Translations under genes and position numbers: made by a program
Notes under the pieces: model-generated
The model's database searches: none
The model's input: the letters and a program-made list of their open reading frames with translations, nothing else
Told to the model about the DNA's origin: nothing
Shown: positions 43,270 to 54,741 of the stretch, in pieces
Position numbering within the stretch: the first letter of the stretch is position 1
Layout of the letters: each line of letters opens with the position of its first letter
Assembly: GCA_016081115.2 (NCBI GenBank)
Contig: JABTTQ020002608.1
Span: 186,001 to 250,000 of the forward strand
Origin: Rehmannia glutinosa
Taxonomy: Eukaryota; Streptophyta; Magnoliopsida; Lamiales; Orobanchaceae
Length of the DNA stretch: 64,000 nucleotides
Reading direction: 5' to 3'

Positions 43270-45750
43270 ATGAACACTTGCTCAAAGCAAGGAGAATTAG
43301 CACCGTTCATACTGGAAGTTGAGGCTTTTGCTAGGCGAATTAGTGCGGCTACTAAACGGGCAGAAAGACAGCAAGAACAGGCTATGGCGGACGTAGAAGA
43401 TAACAATGGAGGCGATAACGAAGTGGACAGCGGAGGTAATAACAGGGCTAACAGGGTCAACAATGAGTTACCAGTACCAGAGATTCCAGCAATCTAGCAA
43501 CAAGCGATTCACGATTACTTTCACCCACAAACAAATCGCAACTATGGTGGAATTGCCAATGTCCCAATTAATGTGAATAATTTTGAGCTGAAGCCAGCAC
43601 TGATCTTGATGGTGCAGCATAATCAGTTTGGGGGTTTTCCGTCTAAGGATCCCAACTTTCATCTTGCGAACTTCATGCAAATTTACAACACAATCAAGAT
43701 GAATGGGGTGACTGATGATGCTATACGTTTGCGCCTATTTAATTTCTCTTTAGGGGATAAGGCTAGAAACTGGCTAGGTACCCTAACTCAAGGGAGTGTG
43801 AGTACTTGGGACGAGCTGAGTCAGAAATTCTTGTTTAAATACTTCCCACCAAGTAAGACACTACAGCTCAAAAGTGAGATCACGCAGTTTAGGCAGTTTG
43901 ATTCTGAGCCACTGTATGAGGCCTGGGAGAGAGTGCGGGACTTATTGAGGAGGTGCCCGCAACACGGATTTCCAGAAGATCAGCAGCTTTACTTCTTTTA
44001 CAACGAGTTGATTGGACAGACTAGGTCGTTTGTGGATGCCACAGCAGGAGGCGCTTTACTGGCTAAATTTCCACAAGACGCATTCAACTTGTTGGAGGAT
44101 ATGGCAATGAATAGCTATCAATGGCCCTCCGAGAGGACTAATATGAAAAGGGTAGCCGAAGTCACTGATTCGGACCCAATTGGAATTGATAGCTCAGATG
44201 AATGCATTGACAAATCAATTGAGTGCATTAACGAAGGTGATGGAAACACGGGTGCAAGTAATGGGGGAGTTTCTCTAGATCCCATGGAGGAAGCAAATTA
44301 TGTTAATAACCGGAATTTCAATAATTACTGGAACAATCAGACTCCGACTCATTACCACCTGGGTTTGAGGAATCATGAAAACTTCTCCTACGCAAACACG
44401 AAGAATGTGATGCAACTACCACCAGGGTTTAATGTGACAAATGGTGTTATTAATGCTGAGGCTAAGCCATCAATGGAGGAAATTTTCACCTCGTTTATGA
44501 ATGAGACGAGAAACCGATTCAATAAGGATGAGGCGAAGCTGGATAAAATCAAAAACCATGTCACGCAATTGGCCAACACTATGGGGTCCCAAATGAAAAA
44601 TCTTGAAACCCAAATTGGCCAATTAGCTACGATTGTTGGGGGACAGCATCAAAAAGGCCAATTTCCGAGCAACACTGAGGTTAATCCAAAGGAGCAGTGT
44701 AAAGCCATTAGTCTGAGGAGTGGAACGAAATACGAGGGGACGAAAATACCTGAAAATAATAAGCAGATGCAGATGAGCACGATCCATGCGCCACCGCATG
44801 GCCAGGTCGTGCGCCCTTCAGGGACAACGACTGTTGTTCTGGGAGATGTGGAAACTGAAGCAAATGGTGATGTTGAGGCAGAGAAAGGAGTTGAGGACCA
44901 TCTTGCTGAACAAAAAGAGGCTGAGAAGCTTAAATCTTCCTCTAACCCTGATATTTCTAAACTTACTATTCCCTTTCCTTTTACCCAACGTTTTCAAAAG
45001 AAAAAGTTAGATTCGCAATTTGCGAAATTTTTGGATATATTTAAGAAACTGCATATTAACATACCTTTTGCATACGCATTGGAGCAGATGCCCAATTACA
45101 CTATATTTTTGAAGGATTTTATGTCAAAGAAAAGAAAGATGACGGGGTTCAAGACAGTCAATCTGACAGAAGAGTGCAGTGCGATAATCCAGAGGAAACT
45201 ACCACAGAAACTGAAAGATCCGGGGAGTTTCACTATCCCTTGTGCTATTGGTGATGTTTTCATTAATAAAGCACTTTGTGATTTAGGAGCATATATTAAT
45301 TTGATGACCTTGTCCATTTTCAGGCAACTTGGATTGGGAGAGGTGAAGCCGTCTACGGTCACCTTACAACTTGCGGATCGATCACTCACCTATCCAAAGG
45401 GAATCCTCGAGGATGTACTTGTCAAAGTCGATAAATTCATATTCCCTGTGGATTTTCTGGTGTTGAATATGGAGGAGGACAGAGACGTGCCTTTGATACT
45501 TGAGGCCTTGATAGATGTGCAAAAGGGAGAACTCACATTACGGGTTAATGATGAGCATGTTTTATTCTCTATCTATAAAGCACTACAATTTCATAATGGT
45601 GTTGAGAACTGTAGTTTCATAGACGTAGTTGAGTCTTGCATTGATGAATATGCGGATCATACATTGTTTAAGGATGATTTAGAGTTTGGTTTGACACATT
45701 CGTGTTCGACGTCAAACATGATGTTTGATTTTGATAAACAAGAATTATAA
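43270..45750 (+). pseudogene. Athila-C Gag and aspartic protease, one stop and a shortened protease
   Basis: One frame runs from ATG 43270 (MNTCSKQGELAPFI) to TAA 45748, broken only by TAG at 43495-43497 in a CAG-like context. Gag: basic N-terminal part with RISAATKRAERQQEQAMAD, core VNNFELKPALILMVQHNQFG, LGDKARNWLGTLTQGSVST, FFPPSKT-like YFPPSKTLQLKSEIT, ending near residue 300. A linker holds THYHLGLRNHENFSYANT and a coiled-coil-like FNKDEAKLDKIKNHVTQLAN. Protease: KDPGSFTIPCAIGDVFINKA and DLGAY (45280-45294). After DRDVPLILEALIDV the Gly-Arg-Pro-Phe-Leu-Ala-Thr segment found in Athila-A and -B is missing in frame, so the enzyme is probably inactive. Confidence 0.9.
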
Positions 45751-45844
45751 AATTGTGCTTGTGCTTTAGATAATATGCAGGAGCTACTGAGAAGGGCGAG
45801 AGGAGCGCACACGAAGAAAAACATGCGGGAATCAGTTTTGCAGG

Positions 45845-46030
45845 GGCGCACGACCCGTGCTTCAGAGCACGCCCTGGTCGTGCCCATGGATGAAGTAATG
45901 ACGAAATAATCGAAGACCACCACGGCACATGCGCCCGAGCACGGGGGTCGTCATGCGATATAGCCGAAGAGCAGAATGAAACAACTGAAGAACGCACGAC
46001 TCGTGCATCTGAGCACGGGCAACCTGTGCG
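45845..46030. repeat. Palindromic GC-rich units in the protease-RT linker of Athila-C
   Basis: Three units, near 45845 (GCGCACGACCCGTGC and GCACGCCCTGGTCGTGC), 45926 (CATGCGCCCGAGCACGGG) and 45992 (CGCACGACTCGTGCATC and GAGCACGGGCAACC), spaced about 66-81 bp, lie in what should be polyprotein linker. They are the same kind of motif as in the LTRs, but with diverged arms. Confidence 0.65.
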
Positions 46031-47659
46031 TCAACCCGAAGAACCCGTTTCGAATCCAAAACTCAAGTCATTGCCTGAGAATCTCAAATACGCATTCCTT
46101 GGAGCAAATAACACGAATCCGGTAATCGTATCATCCCTTTTAACTTCAGTTCAACTTGATAAATTGCTTAGGGTGTTGAGAAAACATAAGTCTGCGATAG
46201 GTTGGTCAATTTCTGATTTAAAAGGCATAAGTCCATCAATTGTAATGCATAAAATTAGAATGGAAGATGTCTATAAACCTTCAGTGCCGAATTAAAGAAG
46301 ATTGAACCCTATAATGCAAGAGGTCATTAGAAAAGAGGTTTTAAAATGGTTAGATGCTGGAATTGTGTATGCGATTTCTGATAGTTCTTGGGTGAGTCCG
46401 GCACAACTGGTACCAAATAAAGTGGGGATGACTGTAGTTAGAAACGAGAATGATGAACTTATTGCGACTAGGATAGTTACTGGGTGGCGTATATGCATTG
46501 ATTATAGGAAGTTGAATGATGCCACTCGTAAAGATCACTTTCCCCTTCCCTTTATTGATATGATGTTAGATCGCTTGGCGAGATATGATTATTATTGTTT
46601 TCTCGATGGTTATTCCGGGTACAACCAAATCATGATTGCACTGGAAGATCAAGAAAAGACAACATTTACATGTCCCTATGGTACATTTGCATTTCGCAGA
46701 TTGCCATTCGGACTATGTAATGCACCCGCGACTTTTCAGTGATGTATGATGGCCATATTTCACGATTTTATTGAGAAAATAATGGAGATATTCATGGATG
46801 ATTTTTCAGTTTTTGGAGATTCCTTTGATCATTGCTTGGATAATCATTCTCTAGTGTTGCAGAGATGTGAAAACTAACCTTGGTTTGAATTGGGAGAGGT
46901 GCCATTTTGTGGTACAAGATGGAATTGTATTAGGCCACCGGGTTTCTTCTGCAGGTTTAGAAGTGGACAGAGCGAAGATTGTTGCAATTGAGAAACTCCC
47001 ACCTCCAACAAATGAGAAGGCCATTAGAAGATTTTTGGGGCACGCCGGATTCTACAGAAGGTTCATTCGTGACTTTTCTAAAATCACTAAACCTTTGAGT
47101 CAGTTATTAGAAAAAGACACTGCTTTCAATTTTTCCGATGATTGTTTGCAGGCATTTAATATTCTGAAGAAGGCTTTGGTGACCGCACCAATTCTTGTAG
47201 TTTCGGATTGGAGTAAGCCCTTCGAGCTGATGTGTGATGCCAGTGACTTTACAATTGGGGCTGTTCTGGGTCAGAAAAGGGACAAGTTGTTCAGAGCCAT
47301 TTACTATACGAGCAGAACTTTGACAGTGCCCAACAAAACTATACCACCACGGAGAAGAAAATGCTGGCAATCGTTGTCGCGTTCGGTAAGTTCCGATCTT
47401 ACTTAATTGGAACTAAGATGATAGTCCACACAGACCATGCAGCAATCAAATACCTATTCGACAAGAAGGATGCCAAACCGAGACTGATTCGGTGGATTCT
47501 TTTATTGCAGGAGTTTGATTTGGAAATCCGAGATAGGAAAGGTTGTGAGAATGTGGTAGCAGACCACTTGTCTAGGTTGGAGTACAAGAAGGATGAGAAA
47601 GAGGGCACAAATGTAATCAAGGAGGAGTTTCCCAATGAGCAGCTCCTAATGTTAGAGGC
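46026..47659 (+). pseudogene. Athila-C reverse transcriptase and RNase H (stops, frameshifts, cut by Tekay-D)
   Basis: The RT linker has LKYAFLGANNTNPVIVSSLL and HKSAIGWSISDLKGISPSIV. A TAA at 46293 follows SVPN. RT core: EVLKWLDAGIVYAISDSSWV, WRICIDYRKLNDATRKDHFP, YCFLDGYSGYNQIMIALEDQ with the first Asp, RLPFGLCNAPATFQ, a TGA at 46740, then FMDDFSVFG (46791-46802), the active site. A frameshift lies near 46866. The connection and RNase H follow: GLEVDRAKIVAIEKLPPP, RFLGHAGFYRRFIRDFSKIT, FELMCDASDFTIGAVLGQ with its Asp at 47236, a frameshift near 47335, then HTDHAAIKYLFDKKDAKPRL and ADHLSRLE. Tekay-D enters at 47665. The catalytic residues I can see are kept. Confidence 0.92.
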
Positions 47660-47664
47660 TAAAT

Positions 47665-49959
47665 TGTAATACCCGAGATTATATTTGTTTTTAAGATGAG
47701 AATTTTAGTTATTTAGGGGCTTAATTTCTTATTTCTTTTAATTCAATTTTCTTAAGCTTAAAAATCTTATTAGCCCAAATTCATGCCAATTCATATTACT
47801 TTAGCCCATTATTCATAATACGTTATTAGCCCAAGTTAAGCCTAGCCCATTATTTTATTTAGCCTATTTACAAATTCTACTCCAAATAAATTCTAGATAC
47901 AATCCCATAAATCTAGTAAAATTTTATCTTTCCTTTTATCTCAATCTTATCGTTTCAATTGCCAAAAAAATCCCAAGTTTATCAGAATTAAAATCTCACT
48001 TTATCTCCAAATCAAATCTTTCCTAAGAGTCCTATTATTTCAATAAGTATCGAACACGAACCTATTTATACCACAACCCTAATTATATTTTTATTCACGC
48101 GAAGTTTTCTGCTACTCTCGATCTCTGCTATTTCATTCCTCGCAACCAGAATAATACTTCAAAAAAAAATAGCGTACAGTCTCCTTTTCTATTCCACCAC
48201 CTCTTACACGCCGGAAAACTTCCCGAACCAGCCCGCAATTTAACTCGCACTTCCCCTATTCAGCCCGAAACCCAAAAACCTAACCCCGAACCCCATCTGC
48301 CGTCACCGTCGAGCCTCGCCGTCGTCCGCCGGAGGGAGGGTCTGTGCGCGTGAGGTTTAGGAAAAAAAAAAAAGAGAAATAGAGAAGAGAGGGCGAGACG
48401 GGCAGACGTTGTTGGAGGGGGTTGATTTTTAGATAATTTGAGGGAGATTGATTTTTAGGAGAAGAAAAAAAAAAAAGAAGAGGGGAAGAAGATGATAGAC
48501 GCTGGTGCAGAGAAGAAGTAGGGAAAAAGAGAAAGAAGGAGAAAGAAAGAGAAGGAAGAAGAAAAGGAAAGTAAGGGGGGGTGAGTTGGGTTGATTGACC
48601 GAAAGGGAAAGAGAAGAAAAAGTAGGAAAAAAGAGAGGAAAAAGAAAAAGAAAAAAGAAAGGAAAAAAGAAAGAAAAAGAAGAGAGAGAAGGAGAGTTGA
48701 GGGGGTAGTACGTATGGGAAATTGGTGGAGGAGGAATTTTGGATTGTGGTCCCCTATAGACTAATAACAGAATTACCTTTCAGTCCCAAACCAACCAAGT
48801 TAGCCTTCAATTTTAATTTCTATTTTGATTTCAATTCAGCCCCTAAACTAGGATTTTTAGATTATTATTTTTTAGATTAAGTTTAGAATATTCGAGGATT
48901 TTAACTAGTATTATTTTCTATTGATTAGGCGATTTATCGGCGAGGATTAGCGTCTTTGCATCCGACACTTCTAGGCTCTACTAAAGTTTCAAAGCTACGT
49001 TTCAAGGTGGGGTTTGTTTTTCTAAACTTTATTGTCCTTGTTAAATGCTTAGATTATTTTGCATGAATATGTAGTACAGTTGCTTAGGCCCCATGAGCCA
49101 GGGACTCAAGAGGTCCGGGGTCGATGTATCCCTCAGGTGGAACCCCTGCAGGTCTACCCCATGTCTATGTACGGTTTTTTCAAAAGATCTATGCTATGTC
49201 CTATTGGATTGTATTTGCATGCCTATGTGAGATATCTGTGTATTTAGCTTGGACAATTTATACTCCACTGAGCTGTGTCGCTCACCCCACATATAACAAA
49301 TTTTTCAGGTTAAGGAGTCGGTGATGGTTATTGGCGGTGGATAATGAGTGGCCTACGAAACTATTGGAGTAATGTCTTTTTTATTTTTAAATAGTGATTT
49401 TAATTAAACAAGAAATTATTGAATGAATTATGATTTTCCTATGCAACTGCTAGAGTGATGTCTTTTTCTAAATGTTAATTTTCGGATTAAGGTAATAATA
49501 TGATGAATTGCTGTGATTTTCTAAGGTTATTTATGTAAAAGGGAAAAAAAAATGATATTTCTTTTATATTATATTATAAATTAGTAAACGTACGAATTTC
49601 TTGGAAATAAATGAATATATGATTTTTCTACACTTTATAATTTGCTTCCGCTGTTGCTATTGGATTTTAAATGAAATGTATTTACAGGCCTATTTTCTCT
49701 TATAAATAAAAGTATGAACGCGATATTTTTCAAAGTCTTTCACTATCAAGTGGTCTGTTAGAATTATATGTAGATGTCAAATTTTATTCCAAATATGTTA
49801 TGCGATTGCTTCCGCTATAATTATTATTCTTTTGAAAAATTAAATGGCTCGCTATAACGAGTTGTCTTTTTATGTTTCTTATGTTAAAAAAAAAAAAAGG
49901 TATTCGACAAAATGAGTGTATGTGTATATTTTTATAGTTCAAAATTTCGGGACGTGACA
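47665..49959 (+). repeat. Tekay-D 5' LTR
   Basis: 2295 bp. It contains a long plus-strand purine tract (about 48356-48690), a TATTTATA box near 48064-48071, and a copy of every block of the 3' LTR with compact differences (for example GCAACCAGAATAAT here, GCAACTGAATAAT there). Frames at 49059-49324 read across this LTR and its twin and are rejected as genes. Confidence 0.93.
48356..48690 (+). repeat. Long homopurine tract in the Tekay-D LTR
   Basis: About 330 bp of nearly uninterrupted A/G on the plus strand (GAAAAAAAAAAAAGAG, AGAAAGAGAAGGAAGAAG and similar), broken by a few short TTGATT and GGGTTG stretches. The same tract is in the other LTR at about 53125-53475. Confidence 0.9.
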
Positions 49960-52436
49960 GGTGGTATCAGAGCGGGTCTACCTTTCTGTAGACTTGCAAA
50001 AATAAATACGTGTAATTTTCGTGTGTGTACTCTGATAAATGAATTAGAAATATTTTTAAAATAAATGAAAAAAAAAGCTACGAATCCACCATCGCTATGC
50101 CACGCCAACTCCAAAGCCAAGGTACGAAGTTAAATTTTCAAAAGTTCTATTGCTACTTCTATGGCTACTGCTACTGCTATTGCTACTGCTATTGTTTCCA
50201 TTGCTACTGCTATCGACAAATTGCATGATTTCTATTGCGAAAAAAAAAAAAATGTTTCAATTGTATTTATGGATGCATAGCACATACGAGATAATGTAAC
50301 TATTGGACTATTGAGAGATTTTGATGAATTCTATAGAGAGGGATAGAGAACAATACAAACTTTAGAAGACCTTTATGATAGAATACTTGAGGTTCATTAT
50401 AAATTTATTCAAACAATAGAAGATTTAGAATGTTCGGATTTACTATGAGCAGAATACTAGCAACATAGATTTTGGATAGACTTTAATGGTTTCCAAGTTG
50501 AATATTCATGGTTTACGTCATGTTCATTTTTTTTAAGAGTTAACGATGATGATACTTTGGGATGGTTATGATGTGATTTTAGGCATGGACTGTTAGTAAT
50601 AGTGAGAAAGTGTAGAGTGTCCCATAAGGAGATAGTGTTCGACTCATTAATAATATGAGTATATTTTTTTACGGAGCAAAGGTTAGTACTGTACCCCGAC
50701 TAGTGTTAGGAAAGAAAGCAACCGAAAGTTTAAGAATGGATATTGTCAGAGTATTTGGTTGGTGCAGTAGGTTCCCAATCTTTGATTTGATAATGGTCAA
50801 TATGCTATTATTCGAGGCTATGAAATATGTTTTTAGAAACTTTTATTTGGGATTCCATATGATAGACTTGTAGATTTCACCATTGACTTTTTACTTGGGA
50901 TGACACGGTATCAAGTTCACCCATAGAATAGCGACGAAGGAATTATAAGAGTTAAATGTGCAATTACAAGAATTGTTGGTTAAATGACTTATCTGACTTA
51001 GAGTATCATTATGAGGAGAGTCAATCATGTTTGTTAAGATAAGATGAATCTATGGAGTATATTGATTATATGGAGAATTTATCGGATGACAATTCACTTG
51101 ATTATTTAAAGAAGTTAATGCCTTATTTAGGATGAATTTGAGGTCTCGAGATCAGTAGAACTGAATTTCAATAAAGTTTAAATTATGGTTAAACTGTGTA
51201 ATATTGGTTGGTCAGAACATTATCATATGAGGAATATAAGTTGACCTGGTTAAAGTTGAAGTAATTAATGAATGGAGTATAGTTAAGATCGTGAATGAAG
51301 TTCAATGTTTCTAGACCCATTTGGGTATTACATAAGGTTTATAGAAAGTATTTTTTTTTTCTTTTAGAGTTCAACACCAGAGACTAGAGTGGCAGGGAAA
51401 TGTGAAGTTTCGGTGGAGCGAGAAGTGTGCGGAGAATTTCTAAGAAGTTAAATAAGGATTGACCAGTTTATCAGTAGAATAAGAATACTTGGTGAGAGAG
51501 TTTGCTATAATCGAGTGTAACACCTGCTAGTGTATTGAAATCAATTATTGAAATAATGGTTGAATGACTGGTACTTAGAGATAAAATTTATGAGGCACAA
51601 GTAACATATGAGTTTTAGGTAAGATGAGAAACCATGATCTAATCGCATACCTCGACGGATTTATTATAGTCGGTAATTGTGCATTAGCCTACAAAGGGAT
51701 TTTAGTTGTACTTAAGGAAAAACTGTGATATTAGGTTAAGTACACTGGATATCGTACACCGCTCACCTATGAGTTACAAAGATCTATCTAAGAGATGCGA
51801 AATGTATGTTTGATGTAGGAATATGATAAGAACTATCGAACAGGTGTGTGGATAGATGTATGTCACGTCAACAATTAAGGTCAAGCACTAACGTATGCTG
51901 GATTTTTCTTAAGACACTTGATACCCTCGAGCGAAAGTTGAGAGCATATAGATATTGACTTTGTTGTAAGTTAGCCGACCAGCTAAGGAAAATCGCGATA
52001 TGGATTATTTTGACCGACTGACCAAATCTACACACTTTCTGCAGATGATATATCTGATTAAGATTAAATTCGTCCAATTGTACACAAGAGAAATAGCGAG
52101 ACTATCAGAGAGATACTAGTTAACTTTGAATGTTTGGAGAAACTTGCAACAATATAGGGGAATAAGATTGAATTTTAGTAGGCTACAACATCTATAGACG
52201 GATGAACAAACCGAAAGGACAATAGAATCTTAAGAGACATGTATTTCGGATTTTCGGAGTAGTTTGGAGGCATATTTACTTTTAGTGGATTTTTCTTATA
52301 ACAATATTTGAGATGGTCAGGACGAGGCAACTTGGGAATGAAAGGATAAGATTCTAACAAGATATTTAGACGTTATTAGAGTTCGAATTAAGTTGACTAA
52401 ATTTCGAGGACGAAATTTTTTTTAAGAGGGAGAGTT
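49960..52436 (+). pseudogene. Tekay-D internal region: primer site, decayed gag-pol, chromodomain, polypurine tract
   Basis: The primer site TGGTATCAGAGCGGG is at 49962-49976. No intact frame remains, but landmarks stand in order: end of protease YDVILGMD (50567-50590), RT linker DRLVDFTIDFLLGMTR (about 50863-50910), integrase core DRLTKSTHF (52012 onward) with QLYTREIARL, then EQTERTIES near 52204 and VDFSYNN near 52281, and the chromodomain end DEATWE..DKIL.RYLDV at about 52322-52372. TTTAAGAGGGAGAGTT before the LTR is the polypurine tract. Gag and most of RT are missing or beyond recognition. At 2.5 kb it is far shorter than a complete chromovirus interior. Confidence 0.85.
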
Positions 52437-54736
52437 TGTAATACCCGAGATTATATTTGTTTTTAAGATGAGAATTTTAGTTATTTAGGGGCTTAATTTC
52501 TTATTTCTTTTAATTCAATTTTCTTAAGCTTAAAAATCTTATTAGCCCAAATTCATGCCAATTCATATTACTTTAGCCCATTATTCATACGTTATTAGCC
52601 CAAGTTAAGCCTAGCCCATTATTTTATTTAGCCTATTTACAAATTCTACTCCAAATAAATTCTAGATACAATCCCATAAATCTAGTAAAATTTTATCTTT
52701 CCTTTTATCTCAATCTTATCGTTTCAATTGCCAAAAAAATCCCAAGTTTATCAGAATTAAAATCTCACTTTATCTCCAAATCAAATCTTTCCTAAGAGTC
52801 CTATTATTTCAATAAGTATCGAACACGAACCTATTTATACCACAACCCTAATTATATTTTTATTCACGCGAAGTTTTTCGCTACTCTCGATCTCTGCTAT
52901 TTCATTCCTCGCAACTGAATAATACTTCAAAAAAAAAATAGCGTCGATCTCCTTTTCTATTCCACCAATTGTTACACGCCTAGGAAAACTTCCCGAACCA
53001 GCCCGCAATTTAACTCGCACTTCCCCTATTCAGCCCGAAACCCAAAACCTAACCCCGAACCCCATCTGCCGTCACCGTCGAGCCTCGCCGTCGTCCGCAT
53101 GGGAGGAGGGTCTGCGCGTGAGGTTTAGGAAAAAAAAAAAGAGAAATAGAGAAGAGAGGGCGAGACGGGCGGACGTTGTTGGAGGGGGTTGATTTTTAGA
53201 TAATTTGAGGAGATTGATTTTTAGGGAGAAGAAAAAAAAAAAAAAGAAGAGAGGGAAGAAGATGATGAGCAACTGGTGCAGAGAAGAAGTAGGGAAAAAG
53301 AGAAAGAAGGAGAAAGAAAGAGAAGGAAGAAGAAAAGGAAAGTAAGGGGGTGAGTTGGGTTGATTGACCGAAAGGGAAAGAGAAGAAAAAAAGTAGGAAA
53401 AAAGAGAGGAAAAAGAAAAAGAAAAAAAGAAAGGAAAAAGAAAGAAAAAGAAGAGAGAGAAGGAGAGTTGAGGGGGTAGTACGTATGGGAAATTGGTGGA
53501 GGAGGAATTTTGGATTGTGGTCCCCTATAGACTAATAACAGAATTACCTTTCAGTCCCAAACCAACCAAGTTAGCCTTCAATTTTAATTTCTATTTTGAT
53601 TTCAATTCAGCCCCTAAACTAGGATTTTTAGATTATTATTTTTTAGATTAAGTTTAGAATATTCGAGGATTTTAACTAGTATTATTTTCTATTGATTAGG
53701 CGATTTATCGAGCGAGGATTAGGCGTGCTTGCATCCGACACTTCTGTGCTCTACTAAAGTTTCAAAGCTACGTTTCAAGGTGGGGTTTTTTTCTAAACTT
53801 TATTGTCCTTGTTAAATGCTTAGATTATTTTGCATGAATATGTAGTACAGTTGCTTAGGCCCCATGAGCCAGGGACTCAAGAGGTCCGGGGTCGATGTAT
53901 CCCTCAGGTGGAACCCCTGCAGTGCTACCCATGTCTATGTCTACGGTTTTTTCAAAAGATCTATGCTATGTCCTATTGGATTGTATTTGCATGCCTATGT
54001 GAGATATCTCTGTGTATTTAGCTTGGACAATTTATACTCCCTTTGGTGTGTCGCTCACCCCACATATAACAAATTTTTCGAGGTTAAGGAGTCGGTGATG
54101 GTTATTGGCGGTGGATAATGAGTGGCCTACGAAACTATTGGAGTAATGTCTTTTTTATTTTTAAATAGTGATTTTAATTAAACAAGAAATTATTGAATGA
54201 ATTATGATTTTCCTATGCAACTGCTAGAGTGATGTCTTTTTCTAAATGTTAATTTTCGGATTAAGGTAATAATATGATGAATTCTTTGTGATTTTCTAAG
54301 GTTATTTATGTAAAAAGGAAAAAAAAAATGATATTTCTTTTATATTATATTATAAATTAGTAAACGTCACGAATTTCTTGGAAATAAATGAATATATGAT
54401 TTTTCTACACTTTATAATTTGCTTTTTGTTCTTGCTATTGGATTTTAAATGAAATGTATTTCTGAGCCTATTTTCTCTTATAAATAAAAGTATGAACGCG
54501 ATATTTTTCAAAGTCTTTCACTATCAAGTGGTCTGTTAGAATTATATGTAGATGTCAAATTTTATTCCAAATATGTTATGCGATTGCTTCCGCTATAATT
54601 ATTATTCTTTTGAAAAATTAAATGGCTCGCTATAACGAGTTGTCTTTTTTATGTTTCTTATGTTAAAAAAAAAAAGGTATTCGACAAAATGAGTGTATGT
54701 GTATATTTTTATAGTTCAAAATTTCGGGACGTGACA
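52437..54736 (+). repeat. Tekay-D 3' LTR
   Basis: 2300 bp, collinear with 47665-49959. Long stretches are identical, while differences are grouped in short blocks. The homopurine tract is at about 53125-53475. It ends CGGGACGTGACA, followed by TAAAT. Confidence 0.93.
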
Positions 54737-54741
54737 TAAAT

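Larger units (their letters stand above)
47665..54736 (+). mobile_element. Tekay-D, Ty3/Gypsy chromovirus (Tekay/Del type), nested in Athila-C pol
   Basis: LTRs of 2295 and 2300 bp (47665-49959, 52437-54736) begin TGTAATACCCGAGATT and end CGGGACGTGACA. The TSD TAAAT is perfect (47660-47664, 54737-54741), and Athila-C pol continues behind it. The primer site matches initiator tRNA-Met. The internal region is only about 2.5 kb, with decayed protease, RT, integrase and chromodomain pieces. Protein remnants and end sequences identify a Tekay/Del chromovirus. Such elements carry a chromodomain that can guide insertion to heterochromatin. Confidence 0.94.

Noticed and set aside
49059..49324. Two overlapping small proteins, repeated at 53830-54118
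   Set aside because: They are the same LTR text in both Tekay-D LTRs, with no recognisable domain and unstable frames between copies.
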